Positions 36,540-59,827 of a stretch of DNA of 64,000 bases are shown piece by piece. Source of the stretch: Aquila chrysaetos chrysaetos. Its lineage: Eukaryota; Chordata; Aves; Accipitriformes; Accipitridae. The position numbers and the translations under genes are program-made. Under the pieces are notes generated by a model that saw only the letters and a program-made list of their open reading frames with translations, made no database searches and was not told the origin of the DNA. The DNA lies in NCBI RefSeq assembly GCF_900496995.4, contig NC_044019.1, positions 2,976,001 through 3,040,000 of the forward strand, given 5' to 3'. Numbering within the stretch: the stretch's first letter is position 1; each line of letters starts with the position of its first letter.

Positions 36540-37147
36540 CTGGGCAGTCCTGTGAGGAGGGGAGGGCCGAGCCTCGGTCCCACACACGCACCAGTCCGGT
36601 CCGGTCCGCTCCCATCCGCTCCCGACACGGTCGTGGTGACCGAAAGAAACCGCGGCCTCAGCCACGGACCTTCCCGCTCCCGAACCGGGGCCTGGCCCCC
36701 GGCCGCGGCCGCCGCAGAGCCGCCCCTCAGCGCGGAGCGCTGCCGCTTTAAGAGTGAGCCAGGGGGTCCCCTCCGGAAAATGGCGGCTCCCAGGGGAGCT
36801 TCACCAGCACCCTCCTCCTCCTCCTCCCCCGCCCGCCTTCTTCCCGGCCGCCTTCCCACGTGACCTCCGGGCGCGCTCGCCTGCCCCGCGTCCCCGCCCC
36901 GTGCCTCTCGTCGATTGGCGGCAGCGTCCCGGCGGCGGGCGACGATTGGCCGGCGTTGGCGCGCGAAGGGGTGCGCGGCGCCGGAGCGGCACGCAGCGGG
37001 GGCAGGAAACAATAGAGCCGCGGCCGGAGGGGTCCGAGCAGGGAGCGGAGGAACCGGCCGCCCGCCTCGCTCAGCCCAGCCCAGCCCAGCCCAACCCAGC
37101 CCAGCCCGCCCCGCGCCCCGCAGCCGCCCCGCTGCCCCCGCCCCGCC
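36540..37147 (+). promoter_or_regulatory. RBBP4: RBBP4 CpG-island promoter
   Basis: A dense CpG island covers the RBBP4 start and continues into intron 1 to about 37.56 kb. Two inverted CCAAT boxes (ATTGG at 36914-36918 and 36945-36949) are 31 bp apart, as in NF-Y-regulated cell-cycle promoters. An E2F-like TTGGCGCGCGAA lies at 36956-36967. No TATA box is seen. The 5' UTR close to the ATG contains a CCCAG/CCAGCC pentamer-like repeat (about 37074-37107). Confidence 0.75.
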
Positions 37148-44903
<7,756 letters not shown>

Positions 44904-45945
44904 ACGACAACCTTTTCCTGTTTTTAGTCTTTTTCCTTCTCTTCCCTCTCAGCCCTGATATTGACTTAACACTGGTTTTGAGACACACGTAGACTTTGTG
45001 TTCAGCCATCCTTCTGTAGATACCATCAACAGGCTTTTTAACCCAGACAGTGAGTACTCCCTAAGAAAAGGGCTTAGCCCGACTCAGCTGGTACCGTGCT
45101 GTAGCTCCTTGGTCAGATTTCCTACAGCAACCTCTTGCGTATAGGGCTGGCCGTCCCATTTTAGCTGCCTTCATCACGCAGAGCAAACTTGGTTTTGTTT
45201 TTTCTTCTGTTGTTAGCTTGCTACAGTTGTGGGCTTTTGCCTAATTTAAACAAAAATTAAATTGGTAGAGCTGCCAGAGTATGCCTGAGCCAATGGAGAT
45301 GATGCAAGTGTTAATCCACTGACAGTTCAGAAATGGTGTGGAAGGTCTTGTCCTCTTCAGTACAACTCAGAAGTCTTGGGATTCCTTTAGTTAATCTGTA
45401 CCTTGTGGATTTTTCTGCCTCTGCAGATACAAAACAGACTTGCAGATTCTGACTTGAACTGAAATTAAATTTCTTTCTGTATTTTTTCGTCTCTACTGGT
45501 AATTCTGGGTTTTTCATTCCTTCCTTCCTTCCTTCCTTTCCCTTTTCTCCCGTCTGCTGGGCGACAGCGGTTTGGATTCGTTAGCTATTCCTGCAGAGCA
45601 TTGTTCACCTTCCATGTATTTTGCTCTATTGTGTGTTTCTTGAGCTGTGTTTTCACATATATTTCTTTCCTTTCTGTGAAATGGTTTTTAAAACTTGGGG
45701 CCACCAAGTTGTAAAGGTGTATGTTTTTACCAACTGATGTACCACAGATGGCATGCCCGGTAACCTAAAACAGCATTGGTAGCTGGTATCTGTAAAGCAA
45801 ATTAAATGTGGATGAACTACTTTTTTTAGGAGTTAGTCCTTGACCACTAGTTCCTGCACATCTTCCACTAGGGTGTCCTGTTCCACCAGCAACCTGTTAC
45901 TCTCCATGCTCCTCATGACTAATTGCGTGTAAGTGCTTCAGATGG

Positions 45946-45951
45946 AATAAA
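45946..45951 (+). terminator. RBBP4: Candidate poly(A) signal of RBBP4
   Basis: AATAAA about 1.04 kb after the RBBP4 stop, followed by T-rich and GT-containing sequence. It gives a 3' UTR of about 1.06 kb (44904 to about 45970). A small CCTT repeat lies within it near 45517-45540. Longer alternative UTRs cannot be excluded. Confidence 0.55.
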
Positions 45952-46433
45952 TTTTTTCTACGTAAATGCTGTGTAGCTTTGTGATTTTTGTGCTGAAGTT
46001 TTCCTTCTGCATTAACTACTTTGTCGAGAGTGAAGTGTACCTCTTCAGAAAGCAGAGAAAGCAGGGGCGTAGTCTTTATCTATACGTGTCCTATGAGACT
46101 AGATGCCAGTATAGATATTCCTTCGTTTGTAACACGTGGACACTTCTCCCCCTCTTGTTTCTGCTGCTTTCTTTGTGAAATGAGTAAATGAGTACTTCAT
46201 ATCCCCAAGCAGTCAAGAATGCACTGAAGTGTGCCTTCCACCTGAAGCATGCTGCTGTCTGGATTTTGGGTCTGCCTATAGCCCTTACCACAGAACTATT
46301 TTTTTTTTTTTTTTTTAATTATTATTGGTCTGCAGCATGAATAGTTTGATACTTTGAAGTACCTTGGTTTGACACACAAGCTTGTTTTTTTGAGACGGCT
46401 TTGAGAATGAAAAGGATCCTTAAACTCCGACCT

Positions 46434-46439
46434 TTATTT
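46434..46439 (-). terminator. SYNC: Candidate poly(A) signal of SYNC
   Basis: The plus strand TTTATT is AATAAA on the minus strand, 1.8 kb downstream of the SYNC stop and about 480 bp from the RBBP4 signal in convergent orientation. The minus-strand 3' UTR would be 48251 down to about 46415. Use is inferred. Confidence 0.35.
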
Positions 46440-46504
46440 TCAGTGTGAGACTTTTATATAATATAAAGTGGAAACCTCTTATCCACAAACTAGTTTCTGT
46501 GGCC

Positions 46505-46560
46505 CACAGTGGAGCATAGAATCAGGTTGGAAAGGACCTTTAAGCATGTCACAATACAGC
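46505..46560 (-). mobile_element. CR1 LINE 3' end fragment
   Basis: The plus strand reads CATAGAATCAGGTTGGAAAG then GACCTTTAAG. This is the reverse complement of the avian CR1 terminus (CTTAAAGGTC...CCAACC...GATTCTATG). It is a short 5'-truncated copy in the presumed SYNC 3' UTR. Confidence 0.8.
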
Positions 46561-48251
46561 AGAGACTCTTGAAATACAAAAGAAAATCCTGTTAAAAGGA
46601 TAAAGCTTCTCTTGCATGTAAACTTTTAAAAATCACCCCCCCTAACACTAGCTTCCAGAACAATACTTTCTGTATACAATCCACCTATGAAACAAGACAA
46701 GATACATTTTCCGAACACAGCAAAACATATATCTTATCCTTCATATATGTCCATTGTTCAGTGCAAGTATTATTTCCTCTGCTCCTCTATGGAAAAGCAG
46801 TTTTACTACACAATCAGCAGCAGCGCCTTGAGAAATACACACAAGCAAATGATGGGTACTCCTGACTTCAGGCAGCTGCTGCGCATCAGGTAGGATAAGC
46901 AGCAAGAGGCGAGGTGTCCTGCAGATGCCTCTGTCCTTTGCTTTTGCTACAACAAGGAAAAGTCCACCGTTCCTAGCAGCCCTGGTCTGCTTTTTCTTCC
47001 GATTTGCAAAGGTGGCCGTAGATTTCTAAGCAGCTCCTGTATGGGTAGAAAGTAAATTTAGGCTACTGAATATTTACATCAGGTACTCTGGCTGGAGGAA
47101 ATGGGGAAGGGCGGACAGATGTTATTTCTGAAAAACATTCTTTCTTTTCACGGTATGGAAGAAAGTAATTAAGAAATGCTTAAACTGGCTCAGTACATGG
47201 TCTTGTGAGCATGCAGACCTAGCCCAGCCCTTCCAGAACCCCTGGCAAACAAACTAGCTTTAACAGAAGGAATGTAATTTTTGGTGTGAGCTATGGGAGA
47301 CGGCAGCTCGGAGCCATACTTAACTCTGAGGTCCCCGGTGCAAATGTGAAACTTAATGAGGTGTCCTGACATACGAGAAGCCTTGCACGCTATCGCTTCC
47401 AGGGAGGGAAATTTGTAGATTGCCAGGAGTTAAGAGACTGCGCTGCTGCACCCAGGCTTAAATATTAGTCTGTGATTTAGAAGGACCCCAAGCAGCAAAG
47501 ACATGGGGTTGCTGGCATCTGGTCTGAATGGTAAATGCAGTTACTCTCATTAATATGTCCTGGAATGGCTGGTGATGTGCCAGGCTGAAACAGAGATGTC
47601 TTCCCCTGTGCTTACCATGCTGAAGTCTTACCTGGATAAAAGAAACTATAGCTATTTGTGGCAGGGAATATCTTCCTGCGGTGTGCTTGCATGAGGAGGT
47701 TTGAGTGGAGAAGAGGAAAAAAGTACTAAAGTGACAGTGAAGCTACAGAAAATGGTTAAGAGTGTGTACAGCTGAGATTGGAGTAACACATAACACCACA
47801 AATTTTGGTGAGTAAAATAGTCCACAAACTTAAAGACATTTTCTGGAGCTTTAAAAAATCCTGTGTAATGAAGACCTGAGTGAAACCAGCAGTAGCGAGC
47901 GATAAGCAGATAGTTCTCTCTCACTGGAAAGCACCCACAACGGTGTTTCCCAAACCTAAGCCACAGCTCCTTTCCAATATTCCTAAGGAAACTGGCACTT
48001 AGTTTTAAGTTGCCACGCCTGCTTCTCGGAAAGCAACTTGGAAAGCAACCTCCACTCCTCGTGTACAGGTATTTCCACCAAATCCCTATTTCCTGGATGG
48101 CCAAAGGTCTGGAGTTCCTGCTGTGCTGCCCCACCAGACCCGTTCCTTACGCACCGGCCACATGCCCAGGGACCAGGACCAAAAGCCCATGGTGTCCAAT
48201 AGCTGTGTGACCACCAGCCTCTCTTCTCCACCATCCTCCTCCTCCCAGCCC
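46561..48251 (-). other. SYNC: Presumed SYNC 3' UTR
   Basis: Sequence downstream of the SYNC stop on the minus strand. No other exon is recognised. Frames here are short, and none is flanked by good splice sites and matched to a family I know. Confidence 0.4.
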
Positions 48252-51210
<2,959 letters not shown>

Positions 51211-52477
51211 TCACCCACAGGCTGTGCAAACAGGGCAGGGCACGCTCTGATGACAACTTGGAGCCAAACTGTCAGCTTTGTCACGGGCAAAAACAAGGGA
51301 AGAAAACCCTCTTAAAGTGACTGACCGCCACAGAGAAAGAGCGAGGGATGCAAACCCAGACCCCAAAACCAAGAGCTACTCTAGTGCCGGCAGGAACTGC
51401 CACCCTGTCGCAGCCGATCTCCCCCAGCGGCACCGGTGAGACCGGCGTGGGCACTCCCAGTAAAACTTGCGGGGATTTTAGCATGTGGCATAACCTCACA
51501 GCAAGGGAATGTGCTTCTAAAGCGCAGGCAGGCTCCGAGATGGTTGAGATGGAGTAAAGCACCGCATGCACAGTGCCGGAGCGAGCGGCAGTTTCTGCAG
51601 CAGGAGCCCGGCGAGCTCCTCTTTGCAGAGTCATCCGATCCCATCATTATCCCCAGCCCCGGTACCTGCAGCTGCCACCACCAAATACTCGTGTCTCACA
51701 TTTGCTCGGGTGCTATTTGGGGTAGGATGGAGAGGACAACCCTTGGGGACGAGCCGGGGCTTTTCCTGCTGCTTCCAGGAGCCGGGGCCGGTGGGTTTGG
51801 TGGGAGGATGCTCTCACCTCCCGGCCACACCGCTGAGCTCATGTCTAGTCATCCCCCAAGGAATGAGCGCAGGCTGGCACTCGCAGGCAGCCCTCGGCTC
51901 GCAGCAACGGCTTTAAGGAAAGAACTGATTTTCACCGATACTTTCTCTCCTAATAAGGTAGTTTTCGGCAGCGATGACACATCGCAGCCTCGGACTTAAT
52001 GGCCCGTTGGCTGGAGAGGGGGCAGCGCCTGGAAAGGTGGGGAAAGGGCTCCGCTTCGTTTTTCCTTGCCCTCCTCCAGTGCCAGCGCTTATTTTTCAAA
52101 GTTCTCGGCTCTGCTTCGCATCGGTGGGGCAGGAGGGGAGGACGGCTGTCCCACCCTCACAGTGGGGCGCGGGGGCTCGCTCCCCCCCCCCCAACTCCTT
52201 GTCCCAGAGCCCCCCAGGTGGGCAGCACTCCTGGGTGCCCCGGAGGGGCTGTTCCCCCCCCCCCCCCCGTCCCACTCCTGAGGGTCCACGGATGCTCCCC
52301 GGGTGCTGAACCTCTGATCCCCCCACCCCATCCCTGCACCCCAAGCTTTGGCAGCCCCCTCGCCTGCCCCACGCCCCCCACCTCGTCAAGGATCCCGCAC
52401 CCATGGGACCCCCCCACCCGGCCAGACACCAGCCCCTTCTCCGCTCCCCCCCCTGCTCGCCCCGGGTGGGCTCTTAC

Positions 52478-52560
52478 CTTCCTCCCCTGGAGCCCAGCAC
52501 CTCCGGCTCTGCGCTGCACATGGGCTTAGCATGGGGCGGGGGGTTATTAATAAACAGGGT
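52478..52560 (-). promoter_or_regulatory. SYNC: Candidate SYNC first exon and core promoter
   Basis: On the minus strand a strong donor (AAG then GTAAGAG) ends an exon at 52478, and TTATTAATAA at 52544-52553 is a TATA-like element about 30 bp before a start near 52515-52520. The exon would splice to the acceptor at 51071. An ATG at 52521 is in frame across this junction with MAEPEPR and would add 17 residues. It lies right at the predicted start site, so I keep the downstream ATG for the CDS. Confidence 0.45.
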
Positions 52561-52644
52561 TGGAAATCAGACTCCCCGGAGCAGCCGCTTCGCTCGGCCA
52601 CCGCCTGCAGTGCCAGCTGCGGGCGGCTGCTCCCTCCGCCCCGG

Positions 52645-52686
52645 GGAGGAGGAGGAGGAGGAGGAGGAGGAGGAGGAGGAGGAGGA
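52645..52686. repeat. (GGA)14 microsatellite
   Basis: Fourteen perfect GGA units upstream of the SYNC first exon (TCC on the SYNC strand). A polypurine tract of this kind can form triplex or G-rich structures and is probably polymorphic. Confidence 0.95.
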
Positions 52687-52689
52687 GGG

Positions 52690-55600
52690 CGGGGAAGGCC
52701 AAGCCGCCTGCATCCCTGGCAGAGGCAGCTGCAGGGGCTGGCTGCAGCCAGCCTGCATCCCTAGGGAGCATCCCCCGCATCCCCCCATATTCCTCTCCGG
52801 CTGTTCCCACCCGTGATTTAAGGTGGAGGTTTGCTTTGTGCAACCTCAAACGTGCCCCTTCCCACGGTGCTGGGGGCTCCTTCCCGGGAGCTGCGGGGCT
52901 GGGGTCCCGGGCAGGACGTGGGGGGGCCGGGATGGGGACAGCGGGGTGCCTGGGCAGTGTCCCCTGGAGCTGCGTGGGGTTCGCCTCTGACGCGGGCGGC
53001 GGGAAGGGGAAACGCCGGAGGAGGATGCGGCACGTGGCCGCCAAACGCTGCGGCCTCATCCTGTGCACAGAGCGGGGTGCTCAGCCAGCCAGCGAAGCAC
53101 TCCCCTTGGTATTTATTAAAGCATATTCATGTATTAAATAACTCAGGGGTCTTTAGGTGCCCCCGTCGGGCCCTGCAAACAGCCCAGTAACGGCAGAACG
53201 CAGCCTCCGCTTCCTCTTCCACCCACAACCCCATCTCTGCCCCCCCTTCCCCCTCTGCTTTGGGGATGGAGTTGGTTGCATTTCGCTCTGCAAAGCCCTG
53301 CGGTGGCCAGGCGCCCGGCAGCGATGCCGCCCTCACCGCTGCCTTCGCTGCCCACAGACGTGGTTTTCCACCTCTGCTCACCCACCGTCCCCGCAGCTCT
53401 GCTCGCCCGCAGTGCCCGTCCCCATCGTCCCCACCCCGCGGCACCCTAAACCGGCCCTTCACTGGTTATATTATTAGCATGTATTTATATAAAATACATA
53501 TTTTAGATACACTGCCGTGTTGGCACGGGTGCAACTGCCCAGGGTGGTGACACGGCCAGCGGGCGCTTCGCCCGGCTGCCCCCCGTGGTATTAGAGCCAA
53601 CCGAGCCTACCTCCGCCTGGGCCCGATCCTGCCCGCTGCCGCCGTGACTGAGGAAGTCGGCACTCGCCGTTCAGGAAGTCGCCCGCTTACGTGCCCCGAA
53701 ATCGCCCAGCAACGCGTACCACAGCTTGCAACATCGCCCGGTGCCACCCTGTCCCTGCGTCACCAACACCATCACCGACACCTTGCCCATGCCTTGCTCG
53801 CTGCCGGGCTGCCGAAATCAGCTTTAAAATAACTGCACTTGTCCATCTCCCGGGAACAGAGCTTTAAAAGGAAAAGGGAGATTTAGGTGGGGGGTTTTTT
53901 CTTTTTTTTTTTTGATCCTGTTGCTTTTTTCAGCACGACCCACCTTTTTTTTCTCTTTTTTTTTCCATGAAGCGCCTCTATTTGTGCCGAGATTTTTGAC
54001 TCAATAGGAGAGGAATGCTGTTAACTCGCACAAGTTGCGTGTATAAATATATATCTCGAGCTGAAACTGCCAAGGGGAGAAACCTGCGGGTCGTGTGGGC
54101 TGGGTCCAACAAACCCTTGTAGGGGATGGAGGGGACGATGGCAGCGGCGCTGCCGAGCCCGGGCTGGGGTTTATCTAATGAGCTGCCAAGGGCAGGGTGG
54201 GGATTGAAGAGGCTCAGCTGTTCTCTCCTCCGTAAGAAGATACCCCGGCCCCGGCGCGGGGCTGTTTTGTGGATATAACCAGGCAACGGCCAGCTCGGGT
54301 GTCAGCAGCCGGACCCCGATGCACTCGGCAGAGCCTGGCCGGCCGCGGGCACGCGCCGAGTTGGGCCGGCACGGAAAGACACCGTCGTCTGCGAACCGGA
54401 GTGGACTTTGCTTGGGTAAACAGAGCTGGCGGGGAGTTATCGGCGCTGCTGCCGAAGGGGAAAGCAAAAGGCAGGAGAGTATTTCAGAGACAAAATGTTC
54501 CGGCTGTTAGAATAAATGGCAGCAGCTCCAGTCACTGCCCTGCCCCACCACCGCCGCGGTGTCCCCGGCACGGACCCGGTGAGCGGCTGAAGACGGTCAC
54601 GGGGAGCAAAGAGCAGCTGTGGGTCCCTTCGCCTCGCCTCCGGTGACCTGGTGCTGCCATCCCCCTTCCCGGTGGATTTTTCCTTCCCGTTACGCATGGC
54701 AGATCCGCCCCAAGGGCAGAGAAGGAGCCGACGCCGTGGTCTCGCCACCCTGGCACCACCATCTTGGCACCGGCACCCTGGCACCGCTACGGCAGCTCTG
54801 GCTCTGTCCCCGTGCTGTCCCCCTCCCACAATCTTTAGGGACAGGCTTGAGGTACCGGAGAGGCTTCCCCAACTTCGGGACCTCCTCGGTCAGAGGCTCC
54901 GGCAGCGCCGGCGGCACCGCGGGGCACCCAGCCTGCCCAAACCCCAGCGCCGACTGGTTTTAGCAGCGGCGAAGCTGGGTGATGCTGCCAGCCCGGCGTT
55001 CTCCGCACGCGGCTCACGGTGGGTCTGTTTGCCGAGGCCGCGGGGGCTCCGGCTGCAGCAGGGTGAGCGGTGCGGATCTGGCCCCCCCCCGCCCCGTGCG
55101 CAGGAGCTGCAATCTGATCTCAGGGGGAAAGTGTGATTCATCGCTGGAGCTGGGAACGCTTCCAGGGACGGATCCTGGCTCCGAGGGCGGCAGCATCGTG
55201 CGCCTGCTCCTGCCCTGCCCTCGCAAGGTGGCCCCTTCGCCCCGGCCGGGTGGGGGGTCCCCGGGTGAAGCCGAAGCGGCCGTGGCTGTGTAGGGATGGC
55301 ACGTGGGGGCATTCACCCGGGCCTGGCGGGGTTGGATGGCACTGGCCCCTTGGGAACAGCTTGGCTCGCTTCACCTCCTGCCTCAGTTTCCCCAGCTGAG
55401 AGCTGGGGGGGGGGGCCCTGCCTTGAGGCCCACCACCAGCAGTGAGGCGGGGGTGCCGTGGGGATGCCGCGGTGGGAGACGACGGCACGGGGTGAGCACC
55501 GCAGTCGAGTCGCTGGAGCCGGCACCTGGGGTCTCATCGTGCACCCGCCATGGAGACGCCGGAGTCGTTGCAAAACTCCCAGCGCACCGGCCCGGGCAAA

Positions 55601-58600
55601 GAGGGTCAGGATATAGATCCTGCCAGAGGGAGGCAAGGTCACGCAGTGGGGCCGGAGGAGGAGGAGGAGGAGGAGGAAGAGGAGTGCAACGTGGGCACGT
55701 GCCCAGCTGGGGCAGAGACGAAAGGGAGCCCGAAGGCGCCGTCTGCCCCGCAGGGACCTTGGGAGCTCCACGGGAGCAGGGCAGGATCCCACCCCTGGGC
55801 CACAGGCGCCGGCGGCTCCCGCTTATCTGGGTGCCTGGGTGCCAGGTCCCGCTCTGCCCCGCAGAGAAGGGGGACGAGGAAAGCGCCATTCCTGCCATAA
55901 TTGCTCCCGAGGGAGACGCTGGCCCAGCCAGGGGAGCGGAGCAGGGACGGGTGGGGGGGTCTGGCTGCAGGGACCGAGCACCGGAGCCCCCGCCAGCGCA
56001 CCCGCTCCCGCATCGTGCTCCTTCAGCTTTATCTTTGCTCAGCCCAGATACCGGGCTTTAAACACTTGCAGATACTGGGTTTTAAATATTTGCGTGAAGG
56101 CTGCCTGTCCCGGCAGCTCCCCCGGCAGCCCCTGCGTGTGCGTGTGCCACCCCGTGCCACGGGCTTACGGGTGCCCCAAGCAGCGCTCGGCCACGCTCCT
56201 GCAATGCCCACGCACGCGCGCGTGTGGACGTGTGTGCACAGCTCAGCGCGCACGAACAGCCCCGTAACAAGCAGCCATTGCAACCGGTGACCCACATTAT
56301 TAGCAGCCCGTGCGCTTGTGCGACGGAGCTGGCGGGGGGCCGATGTGGTGGGGTCAGGCCTGAAGGCATCTTTGAAGCAACGGTGATGGACACCCTCTTC
56401 CCCCAGTTGCCTCCCGGAGCTGGTGGCTGCCAGCCACGCTCGGGCCGTGCCGGGGGGGATTTCACGCCCCAGGTCTGGGGCTGCCATCCACCAGCAGCCC
56501 CATCGAGCGCCTGCCGCCAGCCCACGGGGCAATTCTGGGGCAGATCAGCCAACCTGTCCATGACATCTCACACGGCACCCTGTGCCCGTCGGGCACCGAG
56601 GCCGTGCCGACTTTCCTGCGGGTTTTTCCCTTTGTATTGAATCCAGATGCTCACACGGGAGCCGGAGCTGCCTCTCGTGACCACCCGGCCGGGACGCTGC
56701 AGGCAGGGGTGATGCTCCTGGGAGGCCGTGACAGAACCGTCCCTTCCCAGCACAAGGGAGCTGGGCAGGGAGCAACTGCTGCTACTTATTCATCACCGTC
56801 TCCGTGTGCACCGCACCTCAGTAAGGGGCCGCTTGCCTTCGTTCTTCCAACGACATTTACGGCCCAGGCACCCTTTTATAAAACCCCATTTTTAAAACAA
56901 CGAGCACAGCGCTGATTTTAAGCGTCGCACCAACCAGTCCCCGTGTCCCAACGATCGCTAGCAGGGTCACTCGTCGCTGGGTTTTTCCATATCCCGGGGC
57001 AAGCAACGGGGATCAGCGGCTCCAGCTCCGGCTCCTGGCCCCGTGGGAGGGATTCGGAGTGAGCGGCTCCTGCTCGGGGACACAGCGGGGTGGGAAGCGG
57101 CACCCAGGGGCTCAGCGGAGCCGGAGTGGCCGTGCGAGAACCTTGTCCCGGCCGCCCGTGAGCGCCGGAGGTGTTAATGAGTAATGAGGGAGCAGCCATC
57201 CCTCCCGCTGCCCCGGCGAGGGGAAGGAAATGGGGGCAGAGGACGGGCCGAGCACACCCCAACGCGCCGGCTGCACCGAGCTCGTGCCGTCCCGGCGCAA
57301 CAGGGCAGGATCTTCGGCAGCTGCTGAAGCGCACGATGCTGCAGCCGGTGGCCGATGTGTTTTGGCACCCTTAGGTGCCGTTTGGGATCTCGCCTCGCGG
57401 GGATCAGGCACGGAGGGGTCTTAGGGCACATCCCAGCCCCCTGCCTCTCTGTCTCCCCTCCCGTGTGCCTCTGCCTTGGCCTTGCAGGAGCCGAGCTCCA
57501 GCCGGCTGCTCTCCCGGCGAGGCGCCCGGCATCCTTGTGACCATCTTGGCTGAGCAAGCGGAAAACGAGTTACCCAGCTGGGTACCCCGGCACGCTGCCG
57601 GCACCGGAGCTCTCTGGGGAAGGGGTAAAGCTTTCTGGGGCTCTGCACGAAGGGCTGGTGCTTTAGGGAGCTCCTGGACTTCCCTTTTCCACCAGGACCG
57701 GGACTGTAACAGAGGGAAAGCTGAGGATGACCTTCCTCTTTGCCTTCCTCCTCTACTTTACTTGCCCATCTGACGAGAGCTCTCCCCGGAGGGTAACGGA
57801 TACTCTCCCTCTCGCTGTGATTATTTGGACAATGCTCCATAACTGTGTGCAAATATATTTTTCAAACTGGTTCTGCTTCCATCCGAGGAGGGGCAAGATG
57901 TGAAAACCAGGATCTGTTTTTGGAGGCTAATGACTCGGAAGTTAGAGCCGGCGGCGGAAAGTAACACAAACACCCTAATTGGGGATTAGCTTTTCCCCAG
58001 CGCAGTTCACCTCGACGTGGGTCACCAAAGCCTCGGAAGGCAGCGGCGTGCTCAGCCCTCGCCCTGGGAAGGAGCCGTTCCCCCGGGACCATGGAGGGGG
58101 CAGGGGGTGCCAAAAAATCGCTGCCCAGTGGTTGCAGAGCTCATTTAGGTCTTGAGTCCAGGTTCAGGGGGGTAAAGGGGAGGAATGAGAGGCAGAGACA
58201 CAAAAGCACAGCGAGCCCCAGCCCTTCTGCAGGCATCACCCAGGATTCAGCGTCACGACCCCATCCCTGGTCACTGGTACCACTGAAGAGCAGCAGGATG
58301 CTCAGATTTGCACAGCCCACAAGACATGCGGTGCTGGCCCCCAAATCCCACAGGAGATGGGAACATGCCGGGAAGCCCACGGGAAGGACAGTCTTCTTGT
58401 TTTATAAATTCTTCTAGTCATTTCCAGTGGTTGGCAAACTCCTCCGGGCACACAGCCAGGCACTTGCGAGCCTCCGGGAAGGATGCAGCTTAAATGCAAC
58501 GCTGCAGCTTTTCACATCAGGAAACTCATCCGCACAGGGACCCAAACTCGACTGAGCCGAGAGCGTGGAAATGTGGCAGAAACCACCTGTTTTCCGTGCC

Positions 58601-59190
58601 CCTGGCTTTGCCATCTGTCCTGCCACTGACCTGCTCGCCGCCGGGATGTGTTGCCGCTCCGGCCCAGGCTCTTGTGCATCCTGTTGTCCCCTCGCAGCCG
58701 GATCCGCGTGGTCATGCTCCTGAGCAACATAGGCTTGTAGCAAGCAATGAAACCTTTTATGAGAGCCGCTGCCATTCCCGGGCAAGCTCCCAGGCGCGCT
58801 CTCGGCTGCAGGCAGAGGCTGGTAGGGCCACGTCAAGCGGCTGAACACCCCCCCCCCCATCCCCATCCCCGTGTCATTTCATTTTCAGGAGCTGATTTAT
58901 TATTAGCAACAAGAAGCAGCGTGGCACAGGGTGTTTCACGGGAGCGTGTCGGTGGCCTCAGGTGCGCCCAGGTCGGCCGCTGTTTGGGAGCACTGTGTCC
59001 CCCCCGGGCGCTGCCATCGGCGGTGGTGACATGGCAAGCGTCACCCTCGGGCCCGTCAGGTGAGGAACCGGTGGTGGCTGCGGGGAGAGGGCAAGGACGG
59101 GACACGGCCACCGACCCCGGCTCCTCTCCTGGGGACAGGGACAGCCACCCCTGGGGACCCGCAGGACACTGCTCCCGGGGGATGACGATG
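52690..59190. other. GC-rich intergenic DNA between SYNC and NHSL3
   Basis: About 6.5 kb of GC-rich sequence with many overlapping frames on both strands. This is expected from composition, since stop codons are AT-rich. None shows a known domain together with splice sites. Short AT-rich islands stand out near 53460-53510, 54035-54060, 56040-56095 and 57780-57880. A (GGA)n-like stretch lies at about 55654-55684. Regulatory elements for SYNC or NHSL3 may be here, but the sequence alone does not show them. Confidence 0.5.
56047..56094. repeat. 24-bp tandem duplication
   Basis: Two adjacent 24-bp units starting GATACCGGGCTTTAAACACT and GATACTGGGTTTTAAATATT match at 19 of 24 positions. All five differences are transitions. 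Confidence 0.75.
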
Positions 59191-59199
59191 CTGTAATTA

Positions 59200-59740
59200 C
59201 TTACCCCGCTCCTGCACAGCCTGTTGTGCTCCGGTTCACTCCCGCTGATGCTCAGCACCACGGGAATGGGATGGAGACGGGGCCGGGGGGGGAGATGGAG
59301 GGTCCCAAGGGACGAGAGCAGCCCCCAGCTGTCCCCGCACACCCCCCCCCACCCCGCGCAGACCCGCACAAAACCGGGACCCACCGGGTGGGTGGGTGGG
59401 GGGACAGCTCGGAGACCCCCGGCAGCCCCGGGGGGGGGACTCGCCCTTGCTCCGGACCCCCCCCCTCCGGTGCCATCCAAGGGAGGGTCGGACCCCCGCC
59501 CGCCCGCAGGTGGCCCCGGTGTACCGGAGGGGGGGGGGGGGAGAGGCGGGGGCCGGTGCGGGCGGAGCCTCCCCCGCAGCCCGGCCCCGCCCCGCAGAAA
59601 CTTTCCGTCGGCTCCGGGCGTTCGGCGGGAGCCCGGGGCCGGAGCCGGGGTTTGGTAGCCAAAGCCGGGCGGGCCCGGCCCTATGGGCAGCGGTTACCGG
59701 CGGTGCGGGGCGGTGCGGGACGCTGCCCGGCCCCGCGGCC
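59200..59740 (+). promoter_or_regulatory. NHSL3: NHSL3 CpG-island promoter
   Basis: Very GC- and CpG-rich sequence with several uninterrupted G or C runs (for example near 59349, 59431, 59458 and 59530) leads directly to an ATG with a good Kozak context (GGCCATGT). Closely spaced G runs are potential G-quadruplex formers. There is no TATA box. The island continues through the coding exon. Confidence 0.6.
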
Positions 59741-59796
59741 ATGTCCGCCGGGGCTGCACCTGCGGCGGGCGGCGAGAGGGAACCGGAGCGGAGCGG

Positions 59797-59827
<31 letters not shown>

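Noticed and set aside
53100-59190. Many 100-150-codon frames on both strands in the SYNC-NHSL3 interval
   Set aside because: They are expected in GC-rich DNA. They overlap one another, lack domains and are not bounded by convincing splice sites.
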